Positions 1-6,337 are shown, counted from the first letter of the stretch. The stretch: DNA of 17,463 nucleotides from Candidatus Hydrogenedentota bacterium (GCA_035416745.1 DAOLNV010000098.1:1-17463), one strand, 5' to 3'. The notes: generated from the sequence alone by a model not told the origin. Made by a program: numbers and translations.

Positions 1-51
1 CGCACGTGGAAGCGCCTTCGGACGCGGGTTCGATTCCCGCCGCCTCCACCA
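1..51 (+). ncRNA. ssrA: tmRNA (ssrA), 3' end only
   Basis: This is the 3' terminal part of a transfer-messenger RNA; most of the gene lies before the window. The last bases form the T-arm, with a GGTTCGATTCC T-loop flanked by pairing CGCGG/CCGCC-type arms, then the acceptor strand and an encoded CCA. The TTCGGACGCGGGTTC context is that of tmRNA 3' ends and not of a normal tRNA. tmRNA rescues stalled ribosomes and tags their products. A run of five T follows the CCA. tmRNA 3' ends are common integration sites, which fits the integrase remnant beside it. An ordinary tRNA is the alternative, but less likely. Confidence 0.85.
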
Positions 52-261
52 TTTTTCCACGCATGTAACCCATTGATTCTGGAGGGGTTAGCGATATGCC
101 CCCGGACCCCGGTTTCGGCCGTTGCACATATATTGCACACTCCGTGGCGTATCCGAGACGCGTTCCGACCCTGTCGGCGAGCTCCCCGAGGCGTTCCGAC
201 CGGGCCCGCGCATACACGTTCATCGTCAATTCCGGCGTGGAATGACGCAGCAGGCTCTGGG
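52..261 (-). pseudogene. Tyrosine recombinase (integrase), C-terminal remnant
   Basis: Read on the minus strand, this stretch encodes the end of a phage/island-type tyrosine recombinase. The recognisable core is AQSLLRHSTPELTMNVYAR, with the conserved LLRHS...LTMNVY pattern around the last catalytic histidine and the nucleophile tyrosine. The rest of the catalytic domain, including the first Arg and the His-x-x-Arg box, is missing. The frame stays open through the tmRNA on its antisense strand to base 1, giving the usual antisense-tRNA peptide (VEAAGIEPAS), so its stop lies outside the window. The gene points so that its 3' end abuts the tmRNA, the usual arrangement for an island integrase at its attachment site. 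It cannot be functional because only about 70 residues of the enzyme remain. Confidence 0.75.
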
Positions 262-397
262 CCTCCAAATCGCGTGCAAGCACCGCTTCGTACACTGTTT
301 CCAACAGCCCGGGACCCGTCTCTCGATGAAGCGCCACCGCGCAATCCACAATGATGCTTCCTGTCTGATCCTGTTTCGGAGGGTTCAATCTTCGTGT
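262..397 (-). pseudogene. GxxExxY protein, N-terminal remnant
   Basis: The minus strand encodes IIVDCAVALHRETGPGLLE followed by TVYEAVLARDLE. This is the N-terminal signature of the GxxExxY family (GPGLLETVY), small proteins related to PD-(D/E)XK nucleases and common in PVC and Bacteroidota-like genomes. The normal protein has about 125 residues. Here it stops matching after ARDLE and runs without a frame break into the integrase remnant. The open frame begins after a stop at 431-433. Possible starts are TTG at 388 or GTG at 349, neither with a clear ribosome binding site. I read this as a deletion junction between two genes, not a working fusion, because both parts lack essential regions. 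Confidence 0.7.
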
Positions 398-485
398 TCC
401 CTGTGTCTCCGTGTGAGTTCGTTCTTGTCTTTATGGAGACAATAAGATCCCTCCAGCAAGGGCTTTCCTATCCGGATTGGGGTAA

Positions 486-501
486 TCAAGCGCCCGCTTG
501 A
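486..501. repeat. Near-perfect 16-bp palindrome
   Basis: TCAAGCG, then CC, then CGCTTGA: perfect 7-bp arms with a 2-base centre. It lies about 150 bp upstream of the Tat-exported protein gene, in non-coding sequence, and could be an operator for a dimeric regulator. No T-run follows, so it is not a terminator. Only one copy was seen. Confidence 0.3.
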
Positions 502-647
502 AGCCTCAACGGCAACCGTCCATACTCGCTTGCGGAAAGGGTTGGCCGTCTGACTGCACGGAAGCGGGCCATTGCAATAATGCATCTTCGCATCTATTCC
601 AAGGGCAATCTTTCATTGGCGCACTCAGGACGGACAGGAGAACCAAT

Positions 648-1562
648 ATGCTCAACAAAATGGGCCGGCGTTCCTGGATACGCCTGGCAGGAATGACCGC
701 AGCTGGTCTTGGCGCAGTGAACACTGCAGGTAAGGCGCGGGCCGCGGAAGCTGCTTCAATTGCCCCGGCAGCACCCGCCGCTCCTTCCAAGGAGACGTAC
801 GAGACGCAAGCCAAAGGCATTCGGATTCTGCCCGGTCAGTGGCGGCCTCATTACCCGTGGGAACACATCGCGTGGATCAGTCCCGCGTGGCCGAGCCAGG
901 ATTACCTCTGGCTGGATTTCCCGGAGGCCATCTTCACCAACCAGGGGTTGCTTTTCCTGAGCCATGTCAATCCCCCGATTCCGTCGGTGTTCAACAATCT
1001 GCCCAGAGTGCCGTGGCGCGAGGAGAGTGACGGCATCGCATTTGAGCGCGAATTGCCCAATGGCGTGGTGTTTGGCGGTCGCGTGTCGCGCGCAAATGAC
1101 ACAGCGGTCGACCTTGAGTTGTATATACGCAATGGCAGCGCCGGGCGCCTGGCGGATATTGAGCTTCAGACGTGCGCCTTCCTTCGCGCCATACGGGAAT
1201 TCGGGGACTACACGCGGGACAACAAGCTTGTGCACCTCCCGCAGGAAGGCTGGATTTCGCTCAATGAAGGCATGACCCGTGAAGCCGGTTCGGGGAAGTA
1301 CCGCGTGGGTTGGCGTTCCAAAGGCAAACCCATGGCGGATCTGCCTGTCGTGATCACTATATCGAACAAGGCCGACCGCCTGTTTGCCATGAGCTGGGGC
1401 GAACACACGCTTTCGATGGTAGGCAATGCGAACCATCCCTGCGTCCACGCCGACCCGTTTTTTGAAAATCTCGAGCCGGGGCAGGAAGGCCGTATCCGCG
1501 GACGCATCGTCTTCTTCGAAGGGAATCTCCGGGACTTCCAGCCGGAACGCCATTTCACGTGA
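648..1562 (+). CDS. Tat-exported protein of unknown function
   Basis: I do not recognise the family. The start at 648 is chosen because AGGAG lies 7 bases upstream and the product then begins with a twin-arginine signal: residues 7-8 RR in GRRSWIRLAG, a hydrophobic AGMTAAGLGAV stretch, and a likely cut after KARA at about residue 33. The frame is open back to 498, but that part looks non-coding. The mature part (about 270 residues) starts with an Ala/Pro-rich linker. It then has aromatic-rich, beta-strand-like sequence (YPWEHIAWISPAWPS near residue 69, YLWLDFPEAIFTNQGLLFLS near 86) and no membrane segments, which suggests a folded, perhaps cofactor-bearing or carbohydrate-related periplasmic protein. 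It appears to stand alone: the nearest plus-strand gene is more than 200 bases away. Confidence 0.75.
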   Translation: MLNKMGRRSWIRLAGMTAAGLGAVNTAGKARAAEAASIAPAAPAAPSKETYETQAKGIRILPGQWRPHYPWEHIAWISPAWPSQDYLWLDFPEAIFTNQGLLFLSHVNPPIPSVFNNLPRVPWREESDGIAFERELPNGVVFGGRVSRANDTAVDLELYIRNGSAGRLADIELQTCAFLRAIREFGDYTRDNKLVHLPQEGWISLNEGMTREAGSGKYRVGWRSKGKPMADLPVVITISNKADRLFAMSWGEHTLSMVGNANHPCVHADPFFENLEPGQEGRIRGRIVFFEGNLRDFQPERHFT

Positions 1563-1705
1563 CCACCCGGACGCCTCGGCGCACGAGCGTCGCTGTCCAC
1601 AGGCGCAGTAAGATGGCACGTGTTCTTTGCGGTGGGTGTTTGTCATCAGCGAAAGTAGCCGGTCAGAACGCAGATGCCGTCAATACGGAGAATCTACATC
1701 GATAT

Positions 1706-1747
1706 CCACCAGGCCGGTTCCATTCCTTGAATGACATACCCTGGTGG
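1706..1747. repeat. Inverted repeat after the Tat-exported protein gene
   Basis: CCACCAGG (1706-1713) and CCTGGTGG (1740-1747) are perfect 8-bp arms separated by 26 bases. It is 144 bases past the stop codon and has no T-run, so it is a weak terminator candidate at best. The rest of 1563-1792 shows nothing I recognise on either strand. Confidence 0.25.
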
Positions 1748-1792
1748 GCCTAACGTGTAGCGGAAATATAGAGCAACAAGACAAAAGGGCCC

Positions 1793-1969
1793 GTGACTTC
1801 CGAGACGATCAGAGCGGCGGAGGCGCAGGCCATCCTGGATGCCTTGGCTCGATGCGGCGGGAATCGTAACGAAGCAGCCAAGGCTTTCGAGATGCACCGG
1901 AGCACCGTCTTCCGTAAAGCACGGAGCCGGGGAATCTCCCTGCCGCGCCACGTTGCCGTGGTGCACTGA
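1793..1969 (+). CDS. Small Fis-type helix-turn-helix protein or remnant
   Basis: A 58-residue frame starting at GTG. It contains AILDALARCGGNRNEAAKAF then a MHRSTVFRKARSRGI recognition segment, which is the HTH_8 (Fis-type) DNA-binding domain normally found at the C-terminus of NtrC-type sigma-54 activators. The pattern 'ALxxxxGNRxxAAxxLxxxRxTxxRK' is clear. No AAA+ domain precedes it; an in-frame TAG lies just upstream of the GTG. It is either a stand-alone small DNA-binding protein or the broken tail of an activator. The ribosome binding site is poor (AAAAGGG 6 bases upstream). It lies 299 bases before tetR on the same strand and could act on the same region. Confidence 0.55.
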   Translation: MTSETIRAAEAQAILDALARCGGNRNEAAKAFEMHRSTVFRKARSRGISLPRHVAVVH

Positions 1970-2056
1970 GCCTATCCTCCGTAAACCAAACAAGGCCGCT
2001 GCTCTGACAAACGCCGTTGTTGAGAAGGACCAGCGAGATTGTGTTTGGTTCACAAA

Positions 2057-2074
2057 TGTGATTATATGTACACA
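2057..2074. promoter_or_regulatory. Candidate TetR operator, distal copy
   Basis: TGTGATTATATGTACACA shares TGTGA at the left, CACA at the right and 13 of 18 bases overall with the site directly before tetR. It overlaps a second small inverted repeat, TCACA-AA-TGTGA (2050-2061). It lies about 195 bp upstream of the tetR start. This is the weakest of the three copies. Confidence 0.4.
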
Positions 2075-2178
2075 AAAGGTCAAATTCAGATACCATATGC
2101 TTCCCGAGGCGCGGACCCTGTTTAAGGAACAATATCATCACTAAACCGCTGAAAATCAATACTTTATAGACAAAATGG

Positions 2179-2207
2179 CCCCGGGTTGCGAGCGGCATGG
2201 CCCGGGG
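2179..2207 (+). repeat. GC-rich hairpin upstream of tetR
   Basis: CCCCGGG (2179-2185) pairs perfectly with CCCGGGG (2201-2207) across a 15-base loop. A separate 10-bp palindrome, AGAGGCCTCT, follows at 2211-2220 and abuts the proximal operator. No T-run follows the hairpin. It may shape the tetR leader or end upstream transcription, but no role can be assigned from sequence. Confidence 0.4.
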
Positions 2208-2221
2208 AATAGAGGCCTCTT

Positions 2222-2239
2222 TGTGAATGTTTATACACA
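2222..2239. promoter_or_regulatory. Candidate TetR operator at the tetR promoter
   Basis: TGTGAATGTTTATACACA is an imperfect palindrome with TGTG/CACA ends. It sits 29 bp before the chosen tetR start. It matches the site before the exporter operon (4204-4221) at 14 of 18 positions, including TGTGAATG at the left and CACA at the right. TetR proteins usually repress their own gene from such sites, so self-regulation is likely. Confidence 0.6.
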
Positions 2240-2268
2240 TAGCATTGAAGACAAGAGGACGCTTGAAC

Positions 2269-2913
2269 ATGAGCACAGAGAAACTGGATACGGAAATCCG
2301 CCAAGAGCAGATCATAAAGGCCGCCATGCGACTGGCGGAGACCGGTGGTCTCCAGGCCCTGAACCTGGCCAATATCGCCCGCCATGTGGGGCTCGTGCCA
2401 ACGGCGCTCTATCGGCACTTCCCGAACAAAGAAGCCCTGCTTGACGCGCTGCTCAGTTCGATCCAAACGCGGCTATTGGAGAACGTCTCTATCGTTTGCC
2501 GCGAGACCGAGGACCCCATCGAGCGGCTGCGAGGTCTACTGTACAGGCACGTTCGGCTAATCCGCGAGAACCAAGGCATCCCGCGGATCGTCTTCTCGCC
2601 CGAGTTTTACACGAACGGTTCCCAGCGAAAGACCAAGTCGTACCAAGGCATCAGAGGCTATCTCGAACGGGTCGGTGCGATTATCTCCGAGGCCCAGCGG
2701 GACGGCCGCATCCGGCGCGACTGTCCACCGGAAACGCTTTCGATGATGTTCCTCGGACTTATTCAACCTGCCGCGTTTCTGTGGTTCTTGAGCGACGGCG
2801 AGTTCGACGTGACCAAGCACGCCGAACGCGCCTGGAGGATATTCAGTCAGGCGATTTGCTGCGAGGAAATTCACGAACGCTGTCAACCGGCCGCCGAGAC
2901 GGTGGACCACTAG
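2269..2913 (+). CDS. TetR/AcrR-family regulator (CecR-like by context)
   Basis: A 214-residue transcriptional regulator. Residues about 10-60 form the TetR N-terminal domain: IIKAAMRLAETGG, then the helix-turn-helix NLANIARHVGLVPTALYRHF, then PNKEALLDALL. The remaining helices form the ligand-binding and dimer domain, whose ligand is unknown. ATG 2269 is preferred over the in-frame ATG at 2227 because AAGAGGA precedes it by 9 bases and because 2227 falls inside the candidate operator. DUF6448 starts 10 bases after its stop and hemerythrin follows closely, so the three are probably one transcript. In E. coli the TetR protein CecR (YbiH) regulates the ybhGFSR exporter. The same exporter type lies downstream here with a matching operator, so it is probably a local repressor of both clusters. 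Confidence 0.88.
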   Translation: MSTEKLDTEIRQEQIIKAAMRLAETGGLQALNLANIARHVGLVPTALYRHFPNKEALLDALLSSIQTRLLENVSIVCRETEDPIERLRGLLYRHVRLIRENQGIPRIVFSPEFYTNGSQRKTKSYQGIRGYLERVGAIISEAQRDGRIRRDCPPETLSMMFLGLIQPAAFLWFLSDGEFDVTKHAERAWRIFSQAICCEEIHERCQPAAETVDH

Positions 2914-2923
2914 GAGAACGAGC

Positions 2924-3604
2924 ATGGGTGCTACAAGGAACATCAGGAAGCTTGTTGCGAGTGTTGGGATTCTGGGCATTTTTCTGTTTGTGTCTCAAGA
3001 CTCCCTGGCGCATTGCGACACGATGGACGGCCCCGTGATCACGGACGCTAAACAAGCATTGGAGAAAGGCGACATCACGCCGGTCTTGAAATGGGTCAAA
3101 CCCGATGCCGAGCCGGAGATTAGAGGGGCGTTTCAGAAATCCCTGACGGTCCGGGGCAAGGGTCCCGAGGCAAAAGCCCTGGCGGACGCTTATTTCTTCG
3201 AGACGCTGGTCCGGGTACACCGCGCGGGCGAAGGCGCCCCGTACGATGGGATCAAACCTGCGGGAACGGCCGTAGAACCCGGTATCGAAGCGGCGGACAA
3301 GGCGCTCGAAAGCGGCGCCGCGGACGACCTCGTTATGGAGTTGACGAACAAGGTAGCCGATGGCATCCGCGAACGTTTCACTCATGCGCTCGATGCGAAA
3401 AAACACAAGGATGAGAGTGTGGAGGCGGGGCGCGAGTTCGTCGAGGCCTATGTGACCTTTATGCACTACGTCGAACGCCTTCACCAGGATGCCACTACGA
3501 ATCCGGCGCATCACGGCGGGGCAGCGGAAGCAGGCCATGCCGAAGCCGGACAGCATGATGAACATGCCCCGGCGAAAACCGAACACACTCACGAACACAA
3601 GTAG
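2924..3604 (+). CDS. DUF6448 family protein, exported, His-rich tail
   Basis: A 226-residue protein with an N-terminal signal peptide (RNIRKLVASVGILGIFLFV, ending before SLAHCDT at about residue 30). The HCDTMDGPVITDAKQALEKG start of the mature protein and the later YFFETLVRVHRAGEGAPYDG and EAYVTFMHYVERL blocks match what I know of DUF6448, a family of unknown function. Residues from about 193 form a low-complexity tail with many His, Glu and Ala (HAEAGQHDEHAP, EHTHEHK), which suggests metal binding. AGGAGA precedes the start by 6 bases. It lies between tetR and hemerythrin with gaps of 10 and 12 bases, so it is co-expressed with them. A periplasmic location is inferred from the signal. The conserved His-Cys right after the signal could itself bind metal. 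Confidence 0.8.
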   Translation: MGATRNIRKLVASVGILGIFLFVSQDSLAHCDTMDGPVITDAKQALEKGDITPVLKWVKPDAEPEIRGAFQKSLTVRGKGPEAKALADAYFFETLVRVHRAGEGAPYDGIKPAGTAVEPGIEAADKALESGAADDLVMELTNKVADGIRERFTHALDAKKHKDESVEAGREFVEAYVTFMHYVERLHQDATTNPAHHGGAAEAGHAEAGQHDEHAPAKTEHTHEHK

Positions 3605-3616
3605 GAGGAGATTGGC

Positions 3617-4162
3617 ATGAAACCCACGGATACCCTCAAACATGAACACAAGATTGTGTTGGCCGTGCTTGACGGCGCGGAGCGCGAAGCGCGAAATATC
3701 CACGCCACCGGCAAGGTTGACACGGATAAGGTGCGGAAGATCGTCGACTTCTTCCGGACCTTCGTGGACAAGTGCCACCATTCGAAGGAAGAGCGACGAT
3801 TGTTCCCCCGGCTCGAGGAACGCGGCATGCCGCGCGGCGGAGGCCCGATTGCCGTGATGCTGTACGAGCATGCACAGGGGCGAAACGAGACCGCAGCCAT
3901 CGCGGATGCGCTCAACAAATTCAGCGCCGGCGACGCCGGCGCGGTAGAAGCCCTTGCGGAACACCTGCTCGCCTACGCAAAGCTGCTGCGTGAGCACATC
4001 GACAAGGAGAACAACATCCTGTTCGCGATCGCGGATCGAGTTCTAACGCCTGAGGACCAGGACGAGCTGTCCGCGGCCTTCGAGGCCATCGAGGCCGAGG
4101 AAATCGGCGAAGGGGTTCATGAGCAATACCACCAGTTCGCCCACGAATTGATGAACCACTGA
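3617..4162 (+). CDS. Hemerythrin (HHE) domain protein
   Basis: A 181-residue cytoplasmic four-helix protein with the hemerythrin cation-binding pattern: H9/H11 in LKHEHK, H55-x3-E59 in CHHSKEE, H85 in YEHAQGR, and H127-x3-E131 in REHIDKEN. These are the expected ligands of a di-iron site. Proteins of this class bind oxygen or nitric oxide, or repair iron centres damaged by NO (the RIC/YtfE group is a relative). Which of these applies cannot be told here. It lacks the N-terminal ScdA domain of classical YtfE. AGGAGG lies 8 bases upstream of the ATG. It is the last gene of the tetR cluster and is followed 6 bases later by a strong terminator. Its link with a nitric oxide reductase in the next cluster favours an NO-related role. 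Confidence 0.9.
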   Translation: MKPTDTLKHEHKIVLAVLDGAEREARNIHATGKVDTDKVRKIVDFFRTFVDKCHHSKEERRLFPRLEERGMPRGGGPIAVMLYEHAQGRNETAAIADALNKFSAGDAGAVEALAEHLLAYAKLLREHIDKENNILFAIADRVLTPEDQDELSAAFEAIEAEEIGEGVHEQYHQFAHELMNH

Positions 4163-4168
4163 GCTGTC

Positions 4169-4192
4169 CGCCCCGCGCGCCGGGGCGTTTTT
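4169..4192 (+). terminator. Rho-independent terminator of the tetR-DUF6448-hemerythrin cluster
   Basis: CGCCCCG (4169-4175) pairs perfectly with CGGGGCG (4181-4187) across a 5-base loop, followed immediately by TTTTT (4188-4192). It starts 6 bases after the hemerythrin stop codon. Confidence 0.85.
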
Positions 4193-4203
4193 CGTGTGCG
4201 CGA

Positions 4204-4221
4204 TGTGAATGCTTGTTCACA
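4204..4221. promoter_or_regulatory. Candidate TetR operator before the exporter cluster
   Basis: TGTGAATGCTTGTTCACA has perfect TGTGAA/TTCACA arms and closely matches the site before tetR. It ends at the first base of the ribosome binding site AAGGAGGT (4221-4228) of the HlyD gene and begins only 11 bases after the terminator T-run. If it is an operator, it lies downstream of any promoter and would act as a roadblock. As RNA it could also form a 6-bp hairpin next to the ribosome binding site. Confidence 0.6.
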
Positions 4222-4235
4222 AGGAGGTAGCGGTC

Positions 4236-5399
4236 ATGGTAAAGAAGAAAAGACTTCTCATCGCGATCCCCCTGGTCTTGGCCATTGGCGGAGGGATCTA
4301 CGGTTATCGCTCGACCCATGCGTCCGTGGATTCACGCGAGCTTCGTGTATCGGGCAACATCGAAGTGACGACCGTCGAGGTGAGTTTCCGGACGCCCGGG
4401 TGGGTGGAAAGACGGTTGGTATCCGAAGGAGACGTGGCCCATGCGGACGCCCCGGTCGCCCGACTTGACCGCAGGGAATTCGAGCATGAGGTGGGCATTC
4501 GCAAAGCGGAAGTGGCGGTTGCAGAAGCCAGGCTGGCGGAACTTGAAGCCGGGTCGCGCCCGGAAGAGATCGCCCAGGCGGAAGCGGGAGTCGCCAAGGC
4601 GGAGGCGTTTGTCAAAGAACTCGAGACCGGGTCGCGCCCGCAGGAGATTCTCGCTGCACAGGCGTCTGTAGACGGAACGGCAGCCGACGCCGTTCGTCTT
4701 GAGACAGATTTCCGGCGGTACGCGCGCCTCTGGAAGGAGAACGCGATTTCCGCAAGCCAGTTTGATCAGGCCAAGAGCGCACACAGCCTCTCGTCGGCAC
4801 GGCTCACGGAAGCTCAGCAACGACTCAAGCTCGTGGAAGAGGGACCGCGTGCTGAAGAGATTGCTCAGGCCAAGGCGGCCCTGTCGGAAGCGGAAGCGCG
4901 GTTAGAGTTGGCAAAGAACGGCCCCCGCCAAGAGACTATTCAACAGGCGCGGGCCCATTATGAGCAAGCAGAACAGGCTCTGGCGTTAGCCGAGATCCGC
5001 TTGGGATATGCGGAGATTCATGCACCCACTTCGGGCATTGTGCTGGCCGATCACATCGAGTCCGGCGAGTACGTGATGCCCGGTACGCCGGTGGTCACCA
5101 TCGGTGATCTCGATCACGTGTGGCTGCGGGCTTTTATCGATGAATCGGATTTGGGCCGCGTGAAAATCGGCCAAGCGGTGAAAGTCTATACGGACAGCTT
5201 TCCCGGACAGGCGTATTCGGGGCGGATCTCGTTCATCTCATCCGAGGCCGAGTTTACGCCTAAGAGCATCCAGACGGAAAAGGAACGAGTGAAACTGGTG
5301 TACCGGCTCAAGATCGACGTCGAAAACCGTGGCATGGAACTCAAGCCCGGCATGCCGGCCGACGCCGTCATCGAACTGGAACACGGAGCGGCCCAATGA
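4236..5399 (+). CDS. HlyD-type membrane fusion protein (YbhG-like adaptor)
   Basis: A 387-residue periplasmic adaptor that links an inner-membrane ABC exporter to an outer-membrane TolC-like channel. One membrane segment lies at residues 7-24. The first half of the lipoyl-like domain is at about 38-78, a long coiled-coil hairpin at about 80-270, the second lipoyl half at 270-300 (IHAPTSGIVLADHIESGEYV), and the beta-barrel after that. The hairpin tip (161-180) has RYARLWKENAISASQFD, the motif that contacts TolC in this family. ATG 4236 is chosen because AAGGAGGT lies 7 bases upstream; the in-frame ATG at 4209 falls inside the candidate operator. Four G-[SP]-R-x-[QE]-E/T-I motifs recur in the hairpin. 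The stop overlaps the next start (ATGA), so translation is coupled to the first ATPase. Confidence 0.92.
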   Translation: MVKKKRLLIAIPLVLAIGGGIYGYRSTHASVDSRELRVSGNIEVTTVEVSFRTPGWVERRLVSEGDVAHADAPVARLDRREFEHEVGIRKAEVAVAEARLAELEAGSRPEEIAQAEAGVAKAEAFVKELETGSRPQEILAAQASVDGTAADAVRLETDFRRYARLWKENAISASQFDQAKSAHSLSSARLTEAQQRLKLVEEGPRAEEIAQAKAALSEAEARLELAKNGPRQETIQQARAHYEQAEQALALAEIRLGYAEIHAPTSGIVLADHIESGEYVMPGTPVVTIGDLDHVWLRAFIDESDLGRVKIGQAVKVYTDSFPGQAYSGRISFISSEAEFTPKSIQTEKERVKLVYRLKIDVENRGMELKPGMPADAVIELEHGAAQ

Positions 5400-6337
5400 C
5401 GAGCGTTCGCGCCGAATCCTTGACGAAGGTTTTCGCTTCGCTGACTGCCGTGGACCGGCTGTCGTTCTCCGTCGAGGAAGGCGAGATCTTCGGCCTGGTC
5501 GGCCCGGACGGGGCCGGCAAAACCACCACGATGCGGTTGTTGACTTCGACCATGGACCCGACGTCCGGCGATGCGTGGGTTGCCGGACATCACGTCATGA
5601 AGGAAGCCGAAGCCGTGAAAGAGGCCATCGGGTACATGAGCCAGCGGTTCGGGCTGTACCCGGACCTGACTGTACTGGAAAACATCCACTTCTATGCGGA
5701 CATTTACAGCGTCCCCAAGCGCGGAAGGGCTGACACGATTGACGAGTTGCTCGCATTCAGCAACCTGACGCCGTTCAAGCAACGGCTGGCGGGAAACTTG
5801 TCCGGCGGGATGAAGCAGAAACTCGGATTGGCTTGCGCTCTTATCCACACGCCAAAGGTGTTGTTTCTGGACGAACCTACGAACGGGGTTGACCCCGTAT
5901 CCCGGCGGGATTTCTGGCGTATTCTGTACAGGCTGCTCAAGGAGAAGGTTACCATCTTCGTGTCGACGGCCTACCTGGACGAAGCGGAACGCTGCAACCG
6001 CGTGGCCCTGATTCACCGGGGCAAGTTGCTCGCACAGGGTTCGCCTGATGAAGTGAAGTCGCTGATGCAAGGCACGCTGCTGGAAGTGCGGTCTTCCTCA
6101 CCGCGGCAGGCCATGCAGGAATTGAGACGGCAATTATCCGGCCTTTCTGTGGGACTCTTCGGAGACCGCGTGCATGTGGCCACGCCTGAGCCGGGTGAGA
6201 CCGCGACGGAAATCCGGAGAATACTTGTCCAAGCGGGACACGAAGTCCGCTCGGTGCGGCCCATCGAACCAACGCTTGAAGATGTCTTCGTGTCCGTCAT
6301 TGGGCACGCTCCCGGCGGACAAGCCTATGCCGGATGA
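5396..6337 (+). CDS. ABC exporter ATPase 1 (YbhF N-half-like), altered H-loop
   Basis: A 313-residue ABC-2 type ATP-binding protein. Walker A GPDGAGKT is at 36-43, Q-loop YMSQRFGLYPDLT around 81, signature LSGGMKQ at 135-141, and Walker B VLFLDEPT at 155-162. The switch histidine is missing: the segment reads VSTAYLDEAE (Ala at 202), whereas the partner ATPase has VTTHYMDEAE. This half may therefore bind ATP but hydrolyse it poorly, as in other asymmetric transporters. Walker A also has Asp where Asn is usual (GPDG for GPNG). In E. coli YbhF both ATPase halves are one protein; here they are separate genes. The start overlaps the HlyD stop, and the end overlaps the next ATPase by 11 bases. Confidence 0.92.
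   Translation: MTSVRAESLTKVFASLTAVDRLSFSVEEGEIFGLVGPDGAGKTTTMRLLTSTMDPTSGDAWVAGHHVMKEAEAVKEAIGYMSQRFGLYPDLTVLENIHFYADIYSVPKRGRADTIDELLAFSNLTPFKQRLAGNLSGGMKQKLGLACALIHTPKVLFLDEPTNGVDPVSRRDFWRILYRLLKEKVTIFVSTAYLDEAERCNRVALIHRGKLLAQGSPDEVKSLMQGTLLEVRSSSPRQAMQELRRQLSGLSVGLFGDRVHVATPEPGETATEIRRILVQAGHEVRSVRPIEPTLEDVFVSVIGHAPGGQAYAG

Noticed and set aside
66..90. GTAACC near the tmRNA as a third ECF promoter
   Set aside because: No TCTAT-like box lies at the right spacing and it is inside the integrase remnant. GTAACC at 13634 before the sigma gene also lacks the -10 box, so autoregulation is not supported.
1614..1630. Sigma-54 (-24/-12) promoter: TGGCACG ... TTTGC
   Set aside because: The GG and GC elements are 12 bases apart, but this promoter class needs 10. 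No gene with a fitting start follows closely.
756..1646. Long minus-strand open frame opposite the Tat-exported protein gene
   Set aside because: It is a shadow of the plus-strand gene: no ribosome binding site, no recognisable motif, Arg- and Cys-rich composition. The same holds for the long minus-strand frames opposite the ATPase, permease and norB genes.
2227..2268. An upstream in-frame ATG as the tetR start
   Set aside because: It falls inside the candidate operator, has no ribosome binding site, and the added residues do not look like TetR. ATG 2269 has a good site.
4209..4235. An upstream in-frame ATG as the HlyD start
   Set aside because: It lies within the palindrome and has no ribosome binding site; AAGGAGGT points to ATG 4236.
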